A stretch of DNA of 12,584 bases from an uncultured Lachnospiraceae bacterium. GTDB lineage: Bacteria > Bacillota > Clostridia > Lachnospirales > Lachnospiraceae. The position numbers and the translations under genes are program-made. This document shows positions 12,495 to 12,584 of the stretch, piece by piece. Under the pieces are notes generated by a model that was not told the origin of the DNA, made no database searches, and was given only the letters and a program-made list of their open reading frames with translations. Location: the NCBI GenBank assembly GCA_910586955.1, contig CAJUMM010000075.1, positions 1 through 12,584 on the forward strand. Direction: 5' to 3'. Position 1 is the first letter of the stretch. Each line of letters opens with the position of its first letter.

Positions 12495-12584
12495 CTACAG
12501 CTCCGTCACATATTCCAAACTTACATCTGTATTTGTATTTTCCAAAAGGGCCGTGCCTGCTCCGGCATCTGAATTCTCTTTCTC
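12495..12584 (-). CDS. C-terminal 29 codons of an unidentified gene, cut by the window edge
   Basis: The frame is open from the right edge to TAG at 12497-12495 and reads as a polar, acidic tail (EKENSDAGAGTALLENTNTD, then VSLEYVTEL). Glu-, Asn- and Thr-rich tails occur at the ends of many real proteins, but 29 residues are too few to name a family. It is in the same frame as the transposase fragment, so the stop marks the junction. The gene may have been shortened by the IS. Confidence 0.4.
   Translation of the reverse strand, partial: EKENSDAGAGTALLENTNTDVSLEYVTEL

Overview
The window reads as chromosome of a spore-forming, low-to-mid GC Firmicute, most likely a Lachnospiraceae-type gut clostridium. 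The grounds are a full-length spoIVA on the minus strand (only endospore formers carry it), a PucR/CdaR-type regulator, a rubrerythrin-bearing enzyme typical of anaerobes, an IS481-type transposase of a type I associate with this group, and strong AGGAGG ribosome sites. The genus cannot be read from the sequence.

Left part (1-2253, plus strand): an AT-rich accessory segment. A good sigma-A-type promoter leads to a 49-codon small ORF and then a 174-aa protein that looks like a stand-alone LPD3 domain (large polyvalent proteins of phages and conjugative elements). After a gene-poor stretch come a 218-nt imperfect inverted repeat with nested hairpins (1402-1619) and a membrane-anchored XRE regulator with a dyad over its likely promoter. 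Between that gene and spoIVA (2254-2610) lies a block of two structured tandem repeats. It shares a two-hairpin module with the 1402-1619 element, with paired base changes that keep the stem.

Middle part (2611-8348, minus strand): spoIVA with a plausible sigma-E promoter, a small four-helix membrane protein, an unrecognised 219-aa protein, an intergenic region rich in repeats and stem-loops, and a two-gene unit. That unit is a metallophosphoesterase-rubrerythrin-rubredoxin fusion whose stop codon overlaps the start of a PucR/CdaR-type regulator. It has its own sigma-A promoter (8395-8423).

Right part (8466-12584, minus strand): an ECF sigma factor, a multi-pass membrane protein in the position of an anti-sigma factor, an ABC ATPase and an ABC-2-type permease form one tight operon. 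The best promoter (TTGACA-17-TAAAAT) has its -35 at the probable tip of a neighbouring truncated IS481-type element, so the operon may be driven by an IS-derived hybrid promoter. The IS remnant abuts the last 29 codons of an unidentified gene that runs off the window.

I see no tRNA, rRNA or CRISPR array. The most unusual items are the structured repeats with covarying hairpins, the metallophosphoesterase-rubrerythrin fusion with a changed metal motif, the promoter at the IS end, and a short leader motif found three times in front of minus-strand genes.
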